From Christensenellaceae bacterium (GTDB lineage Bacteria; Bacillota; Clostridia; Christensenellales; Aristaeellaceae): a DNA stretch of 40,033 bases. This document shows positions 35,310-40,033 of the stretch, one piece after another. The translations under genes and the position numbers were made by a program. Each line of letters opens with the position of its first letter. Positions within the stretch are counted from its first letter, which is position 1. The notes under the pieces were generated by a model that saw only the letters and a list, made by a program, of their open reading frames with translations, did no database searches and was not told the origin of the DNA. Where the stretch lies: contig DUQK01000009.1 of the NCBI GenBank assembly GCA_012837835.1, positions 1-40,033 on the forward strand. The letters are read 5' to 3'.

Positions 35310-36131
35310 ATGAGTTACAACTACAAAAAGTCCTACAAACCACATAACGGCTATACCCCAATATGCAAAATTGGCGAGTGTTCTCTTAAGGATTTGGAGT
35401 TTGGTATCATCGAGTTGACACCGAATCAAAAGCTGGAATATTATACCGAGAATAAGGAAACTGCTTTTGTAATCCTCTGGGGAACTGTCAATTTTTATGC
35501 CAATGGCGCTGATTATGGTAAACTAGGGGTTCGCGCAACTGTGTTTGCCAATCCAAAGGCTGAGTGTTTCTATGCTGGGCGCAATACCAAGCTTGAAATC
35601 ACAAGTGTTCATAATTGTAAAATAGCTGTCTGTGCAACCCCGATTGATGTAGATACTGAGCCGCAGGCAATTCGTCAGGCGGACGTACGTGTAATGCGCC
35701 TTGGTGTAAAGCCTTGGGAGCGTGACACCAGCTTCATAGTTGATGGCACCACCAATGCAAAAAAATTAACTATTGGCGAAGCTTACTGTTGTCCGGGAAA
35801 CTGGGCAGGTTTCCCTCCGCATAAACATGATGTGGATGATATGCCGCGTGAGTGTGTCGCTGAGGAAATCTACTACTTCCTGTTTGATCCGGAGCAGGGT
35901 TTTGGAATTCAGTGTCTGTATACTGGCGATGGGAAGATCGATGAAGCCTATCGTGTCAAGAGCAATGATTTAGTTGAGTTTCCGTATGGCTACCATACTA
36001 CCGTCGGTGCACCGGGCTATAATACCTACTTTCTGTGGTTGATGGCGGGTGAGCATCAAGGTTTTTGCCGTGTGAATGACCCGGATCATGCCTGGGTCGC
36101 TGCTGTAGAAAACTTGATAAAGAAGCAATAA
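35310..36131 (+). CDS. IolB/KduI-type cupin isomerase
   Basis: This 273-residue bicupin protein resembles 5-deoxy-glucuronate isomerase IolB. The metal site is present: H171, H173 (GFPPHKHDVDD), E186 or E185 (AEEIYYF) and H229 (YGYHTTV). The segment EEIYYFLFDPEQGFGIQCLYT is close to the family signature. IolB normally works in myo-inositol breakdown, yet no other iol genes are here, so it probably isomerises another deoxy- or uronic sugar (inference). AAGGAGG precedes the ATG. It lies 99 bases after etfA, in the same direction; a separate promoter cannot be excluded. Confidence 0.85.
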   Translation: MSYNYKKSYKPHNGYTPICKIGECSLKDLEFGIIELTPNQKLEYYTENKETAFVILWGTVNFYANGADYGKLGVRATVFANPKAECFYAGRNTKLEITSVHNCKIAVCATPIDVDTEPQAIRQADVRVMRLGVKPWERDTSFIVDGTTNAKKLTIGEAYCCPGNWAGFPPHKHDVDDMPRECVAEEIYYFLFDPEQGFGIQCLYTGDGKIDEAYRVKSNDLVEFPYGYHTTVGAPGYNTYFLWLMAGEHQGFCRVNDPDHAWVAAVENLIKKQ

Positions 36132-36238
36132 TTTGATATGTGATTAGTAAAAGAGAGTTATTAATACAATAGTTCCCAGTGCTGCAGAGTGTTACTTAAA
36201 AAAATAAAAAATATAAAGAATTTCGATAAATTGATATA

Positions 36239-36267
36239 TTCCATTAATCAAGTGCTGTTGATATAAT
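36239..36267 (+). promoter_or_regulatory. Promoter candidate of sugar importer 3
   Basis: TTCCAT (36239-36244), a 17-base spacer and a perfect TATAAT (36262-36267). The near-palindrome TTGATATATTCCATTAATCA starts at 36231 and overlaps the -35, so it may be an operator. Confidence 0.5.
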
Positions 36268-36280
36268 ACGAATGATGAGG

Positions 36281-36305
36281 AAGAAGCTATACTTTAAAGC
36301 TTCTT
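36281..36305 (+). other. Leader hairpin upstream of binding protein 3
   Basis: AAGAAGCT (36281-36288) and AGCTTCTT (36298-36305) form a perfect eight-base stem with a nine-base loop, starting about where transcription should begin. It may protect the mRNA 5' end or act as a regulator site. Confidence 0.5.
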
Positions 36306-36334
36306 GATGTACAATTTAAAAGGAGGAATTCCAA

Positions 36335-37600
36335 ATGAAAAAATTTCTTGCTATCGTACTGATTGCAGCCATGATGTTCTCCTTTGCAAGCTTTGCTGTT
36401 GCAGAAGAACCGGTAAAAATCACCGTATTCCATTACATGGCGCAGGCTGTTAAACAAGCTGGTCTGGATGCGATTGAAGCCGCTTATACTGAGCTTCATC
36501 CAAATGTAACCTTTACCAACATCTACTACAACCAAGGTACCGACTATTTCCCGCAATTATCTACCGCCTTATCTTCAGGTGACCAGCCCAACATAATAAT
36601 GGGTAACCCCGGTCTCTATCCTGACTTGGTCAGCGAAGGTTTTGTAATGGATCTTACAGATAACGAAACCATTAAAGCCATGAACTTACCGTCCGGAGAC
36701 TTGGGCGATGTGTCCGCCGATGGCAAAATCTATGGATTCCCGATTGACTTCAAGTCTTGGGGCATATTCTATAACAAGACCATTTTTGAGGAGCAAGGTC
36801 TGGAAGTTCCCACCACATTGACTGAACTTAACGCTCTACAAGATAAGCTGATTGCCGCTGGCATTGATCCTTATGTCCGCAGCCATAACGATGCTGTTTA
36901 TGGAGATATTGAGTGCCGTAACACTGTCTGGACCCGAGCACTTGCCGCTGGCGATATAGATGTGTTTGAGAACCTGATGAATGGTACCAAGAAGTTCAAA
37001 GATTATCCCTATTTTGCTGAGGCCTTAGAAAATTGGAAGATGCGCTTGGTTGGCGCTCGTGCTGATGATATGAGCAACACTCAGGATATGGGCTTGGAAG
37101 TGTTTGCAGCTGGTGGTGCAGCCATGCGCTATGATGGTACTTGGGCAATAGGCGATATGCTATCCAAAAAGCCTGAATTTGAAATTGGCTTCTTCATAGC
37201 TCCAATTGATGATGAGGGTTCAGCCAAACTAAATGTACAAGTTGACCAGAGCTTTATGGTTAACCCGCAGGCAAAGAATGCTGATGTTGCTCTTGACTTC
37301 ATGGAATACTGGCTCACTCAGGGTGTTGTTTGGTCCGAGATGTCTCAGATGCCACTAAACACAGGTGTTGTATCCGACAATCTTATGCCCATGGTTAAGA
37401 CACTAGCTGAAATGAAGGGTACCGGTGACATAGCTCATTATGGCGACTTTACTATGCCTCTGAGTTCCGCATTTACTACTGCATGGCGTACTGAATTGAC
37501 CACTTTTGCAGAGAGCACTCTAACCGGTGGCGGCATGACTGTGGAACAGTGTCTTGACAACTTGCAGAAAGCGTTTGATGAAGTTATTGCACTGAATTAA
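36335..37600 (+). CDS. CUT1-type sugar ABC transporter, substrate-binding protein 3
   Basis: This 421-residue extracellular binding protein has signal peptide MKKFLAIVLIAAMMFSFASF with a VAE-type cleavage site and no lipobox cysteine. It is paralogous to binding protein 2 (17747), sharing QGTDYFPQL, IIMGNPGLY, SGDLGDVS, FPIDFKSWGIFYN and LNVQVDQSFMVNP. The shared scaffold suggests related ligands. AAGGAGG lies seven bases before the ATG. It is the first gene of the importer 3 set. Confidence 0.93.
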   Translation: MKKFLAIVLIAAMMFSFASFAVAEEPVKITVFHYMAQAVKQAGLDAIEAAYTELHPNVTFTNIYYNQGTDYFPQLSTALSSGDQPNIIMGNPGLYPDLVSEGFVMDLTDNETIKAMNLPSGDLGDVSADGKIYGFPIDFKSWGIFYNKTIFEEQGLEVPTTLTELNALQDKLIAAGIDPYVRSHNDAVYGDIECRNTVWTRALAAGDIDVFENLMNGTKKFKDYPYFAEALENWKMRLVGARADDMSNTQDMGLEVFAAGGAAMRYDGTWAIGDMLSKKPEFEIGFFIAPIDDEGSAKLNVQVDQSFMVNPQAKNADVALDFMEYWLTQGVVWSEMSQMPLNTGVVSDNLMPMVKTLAEMKGTGDIAHYGDFTMPLSSAFTTAWRTELTTFAESTLTGGGMTVEQCLDNLQKAFDEVIALN

Positions 37601-37636
37601 TTTCTCTTTAAGTTTTTTCAAACTAACTTTAAAGTG

Positions 37637-37666
37637 CACCGTCCGTCCTTGGTCTGACGGACGGTG
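37637..37666 (+). other. Hairpin between binding protein 3 and its permease
   Basis: CACCGTCCGTC (37637-37647) and GACGGACGGTG (37656-37666) form a perfect 11-base stem with an eight-base loop. It is followed by TATCC and lacks a U-run, so it is a likely mRNA stability or processing element rather than a full terminator. Confidence 0.7.
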
Positions 37667-37704
37667 TATCCATTTATAGCTAATATAGTGGAGGTTGAAT
37701 CTTT

Positions 37705-38595
37705 ATGAAAATGATTTCCACTCGTACGGCTCGTAAGCGGAAACTTACTACCTATGCTGTGCGCGAGCATGGTGCGAACCTTTTGTTTATGTTGCCGGCG
37801 TTTCTATTGTTTGCTTTTGTAGTTCTGGTTCCCTTCTTTCAGAGTGTGCCTATATCTTTTACAGATAAGAAGGCTATTTTCGCTAAAAGTTGGAATTATG
37901 TTGGAATTGACAATTACATTAAATTGCTAAAAAATAGGGCATTTTTGGACACCTTTTTAAACACAGCCCATTTCACACTCGTTTATATTGTGGGGGCGAA
38001 TTTGTTGGGTTTAGTTCTTGCGCTTATGATATGGAGAAGTAGTCGTTTTAATAATGTGGCGCGTACGTTGTTGTTTATGCCCTTTACAGTATCGTTAGTT
38101 GCCTCCACTAAAGTATGGAGTTATGTTTACACAGACATAGTCTCTCCTTTATTTGGTATTCCAAGCCCACTGGGAGTATCCAGCCAAGTAATATTTGGTT
38201 TGGCTGTAATAGCCATGTGGCGCGATATGGGTTATTGTATGCTCATTTATATTGCGGGTTTACAGTCTATACCTGGTGAATATTACGAGGCAGCTTGCGT
38301 GGAAGGAGCTAATTCATGGCATGAGTTTAGGTATATTACTTTGCCTATGCTAATGCCTGCTATCACCGCCAATGTAACATTATTGTTATCTTGGGGATTG
38401 CGTTGCTTTGACTATTCACAGATGGTTCTGAATATGAAAGCTGCAAAGACAACCGCAGTATTTGTATATGAGTGGATTTTCGGTAATTCTCGTGCTGGTG
38501 TAGGGCAGGCCTCGGCTATTATTCTTACGCTTGTGCTTGTGGTGCTAACTAATTTGGTTAATTCGATTCTGCGCAGGAGGGAGGTAGAGCTATGA
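37705..38595 (+). CDS. CUT1-type sugar ABC permease (MalF-like), importer 3
   Basis: This 296-residue membrane protein has about six helices (first at about 28-48, LLFMLPAFLLFAFVVLVPFF). The EAA loop EAACVEGANSWHEFRYITLP is near residue 200. It is paralogous to the permease at 19175. GGAGG lies ten bases before the ATG. The stop overlaps the next start (ATGA). It needs an ATPase encoded elsewhere. Confidence 0.93.
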   Translation: MKMISTRTARKRKLTTYAVREHGANLLFMLPAFLLFAFVVLVPFFQSVPISFTDKKAIFAKSWNYVGIDNYIKLLKNRAFLDTFLNTAHFTLVYIVGANLLGLVLALMIWRSSRFNNVARTLLFMPFTVSLVASTKVWSYVYTDIVSPLFGIPSPLGVSSQVIFGLAVIAMWRDMGYCMLIYIAGLQSIPGEYYEAACVEGANSWHEFRYITLPMLMPAITANVTLLLSWGLRCFDYSQMVLNMKAAKTTAVFVYEWIFGNSRAGVGQASAIILTLVLVVLTNLVNSILRRREVEL

Positions 38596-39476
38596 AGAAA
38601 GAAAGAACGCGTAAGTTATTAGGTCTTAGTTATTGGCTCAGTCTTCCCCCGCGGCGTCGCTTTATAAGTCTAGCGCGTGTGATTGTCTTGTTATTTATAA
38701 TAACTATCGTATTAGTTCCGTTTTACATAAGTTTTTTATATTCTATTAAGAGCCATTCGGATATCAGCTTGAATCGTTTGGCGTGGCCAAAACACCCTAC
38801 GCTTGAAAATTATGCCCGTGTGATTAAAGAGAACAAATACGTAGCCATCGGTTTTAAGAACAGTATTCTAACAACTATTCCTACCACGTTGATTCTGCTG
38901 TTTACAACATCTATGGCTTCTTATGTATTGGCTCGTAACAACACTCCGTTCTACAAGATGATGTATACAATATTTATCAGTGGTATTCTTGTGCCTTTCC
39001 AATGTATCATGCTGCCGTTGTATATGAACATCTATAACCTCGGTCTAGTCAGTACTAACTTGGGATTTATATTGGCACGTTCCGGTTTTCAGGTGTCTAT
39101 CAGTGTTCTATCCATAACTGGTTTTATTAAGGGTATCCCGCGCGAGTTAGAGCAGGCTGCCAGTATAGATGGCTGTGGTAAGATACGTACTTTCTGGCGA
39201 ATTGTATTTCCACTTATGACCCCCATTAATGTGACTCAAATGGTGCTTAACACCCTGTTTGTATGGAATGATTATAGTACAGCTGTGGTACTATTGCGTG
39301 ACGACACTAGCCGTACCCTGCCATTAGCTCAGATTATCTACTTTGGCGAGAATATGACTGAACTAAACTTGGCCTTTGCATTCTTTACTTTGGCGATGAT
39401 TCCAATACTAATCTTATATCTTTCTACGCAACGTTACATTGTGTCTGGCATTATGTCAGGTGCAGTAAAAGGTTAA
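38592..39476 (+). CDS. CUT1-type sugar ABC permease (MalG-like), importer 3
   Basis: This 294-residue membrane permease has about six helices and the EAA loop EQAASIDGCGKIRTFWRIVFP near residues 190-210. The C-terminus is TQRYIVSGIMSGAVKG. It is paralogous to the permease at 20068. It is the last gene of the island; two terminator hairpins follow about 95 and 125 bases downstream. Confidence 0.94.
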   Translation: MKKERTRKLLGLSYWLSLPPRRRFISLARVIVLLFIITIVLVPFYISFLYSIKSHSDISLNRLAWPKHPTLENYARVIKENKYVAIGFKNSILTTIPTTLILLFTTSMASYVLARNNTPFYKMMYTIFISGILVPFQCIMLPLYMNIYNLGLVSTNLGFILARSGFQVSISVLSITGFIKGIPRELEQAASIDGCGKIRTFWRIVFPLMTPINVTQMVLNTLFVWNDYSTAVVLLRDDTSRTLPLAQIIYFGENMTELNLAFAFFTLAMIPILILYLSTQRYIVSGIMSGAVKG

Positions 39477-39569
39477 TTATTACTTTTTAATACCTATCAG
39501 AATGAATTTCGGTTTACGAAAAACTGGCTCGTGAATACTTTTTCAGTTGCTTTTTTTAGATAAATACTT

Positions 39570-39598
39570 AAGCTCTTTTATGCAAGAGGCTTTGTTTT
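39570..39598 (+). terminator. Rho-independent terminator 1 after importer 3
   Basis: AAGCTCTT (39570-39577) pairs with AAGAGGCTT (39584-39592) around a six-base loop, with one bulged G, followed by TGTTTT. Confidence 0.6.
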
Positions 39599-39601
39599 AA
39601 T

Positions 39602-39631
39602 CCCCAAAGGTAAACCTTAATTGGGTTTTTT
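39602..39631 (+). terminator. Rho-independent terminator 2 after importer 3
   Basis: CCCAA (39603-39607) pairs with TTGGG (39621-39625), with AGGT/ACCT nested inside, followed by six T. Directly downstream of terminator 1. Confidence 0.6.
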
Positions 39632-40019
39632 AATTTCAGTTGTTAGTGATAAAGTAACTTTAGCCTATTATAGTTTATGAGTAGCTGGAATGATAAACTT
39701 CCTTCTGCGAATTAACATGCTAGCTTTGTTCTAGAACGATTCATAATTACTATTCAAGTTGCAGTATGACGTATGAATATTTACTTTTTAAGCGTATTTT
39801 GTTAAAATTGATGCAGATGGTGATATTCTTTTAGGTTTTTTATTGTGTTTTACGGTGTAAGTATTTAATAAGTCTTTTCACCTTATATTTGGATACTTCT
39901 AATAAGCATCATAGCGTACAATATTATGTGTAACCTCTAGTAGGAAAGTGGATAGCAAAAGAGGTCCTTTTCTTGTAAAATTTGTTAGCCTACAAAAACA
40001 ATGAAAAGGAGACCTCTCT
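39632..40019. other. Non-coding region before a probable insertion-sequence ORF
   Basis: About 390 AT-rich bases hold no ORF of note. A ten-base palindrome GTTCTAGAAC lies at 39728-39737. At the right end AGAGGTCCTTTTC (39960-39972) pairs with GAAAAGG..ACCTCT (40003-40017, two bases bulged), with TTGTA/TACAA inside the loop. This hairpin covers the AAGGAG of the following ORF. Such a length of structured, non-coding DNA just before a transposase-like start fits the left end of an insertion sequence, but no direct proof is visible. Confidence 0.35.
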
Positions 40020-40033
40020 ATGAACCATTTTAC
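40020..40033 (+). CDS. Start of an ORF, possibly a transposase (partial)
   Basis: The window ends four codons and two bases into an ORF beginning MNHF, with AAGGAG eight bases upstream. A short start of this kind is seen in some IS110-type transposases, but four residues cannot establish it. The only contextual support is the hairpin over the ribosome binding site and the long non-coding stretch before it. Confidence 0.3.

Noticed and set aside
36132-36334. Riboswitch in the leader of importer 3
   Set aside because: Only one simple hairpin is visible, no conserved riboswitch core was recognised, and the leader is too short.
1-40033. tRNA, rRNA or CRISPR array
   Set aside because: No cloverleaf-like runs, rRNA-like conserved stretches or regularly spaced direct repeats were seen by eye; intergenic gaps are short.

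Overview
The window looks like chromosomal DNA from a low-to-mid GC Bacillota, most likely class Clostridia. The evidence is the core-gene string at the left end (RNase J tail, YlbF-family protein, MltG, Xaa-Pro aminopeptidase, EF-P, a CD1247-type protein), AGGAGG-type ribosome binding sites throughout, many ATGA/TAATG stop-start overlaps, an electron-bifurcating-type EtfAB/FAD dehydrogenase set, and modular sugar ABC importers without their own ATPase. I cannot name the family or genus.

Layout. (1) 1-3920, plus strand: housekeeping genes, closed by a two-way terminator at 3962-3995. (2) 4093-8454, minus strand: etfB, etfA with an N-terminal 2x[4Fe-4S] domain, a GlcD/LctD-type FAD dehydrogenase and an acetylxylan-esterase-type hydrolase. 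The first three match the gene set of electron-bifurcating lactate dehydrogenase. (3) 8811-9680: an exported alpha/beta hydrolase with a consensus promoter. (4) 9878-12944: CUT1 sugar importer 1 (binding protein plus two permeases), convergent with a GH38 alpha-mannosidase (12948-16052, minus). (5) 16231-17422: an ECF-transporter S component and TrmO. (6) 17.6-39.5 kb: a long catabolic island, all on the plus strand, with clearly different codon use.

The island has two related CUT1 importers framing the metabolic genes (17747-20949 and 36335-39476). Between them lie two NagB-like proteins, NagA, an L-fucose-isomerase-like protein, a class II aldolase, a PfkB kinase, a DUF4867 protein, an FAD dehydrogenase, an Fe-S protein, a LarA-type nickel-pincer racemase/epimerase, an FGGY kinase, EtfB, EtfA and an IolB-type cupin isomerase. 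Two of its transcription starts (about 17.64 and 24.19 kb) share an almost duplicated promoter with a palindrome between -35 and -10, which suggests one regulator, not encoded here, controls both halves. The right edge (39.63-40.03 kb) is non-coding and ends at an ORF start preceded by a hairpin that buries its ribosome binding site, an arrangement typical of insertion sequences.

Reading the island as a system (inference): it imports one or more sugars or amino-sugar/sugar-acid conjugates, removes acetyl and perhaps amino groups, cleaves a phosphorylated ketose by aldolase, and channels a 2-hydroxy acid through LarA epimerisation and FAD/Fe-S/Etf oxidation. The substrate cannot be read from sequence alone. 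The most unusual points are the Fe-S subunit that keeps both ferredoxin-like clusters but has lost its CCG cysteines, the two NagB-like proteins lacking the ring-opening Asp, and a complete nickel-pincer active site placed inside a sugar operon.
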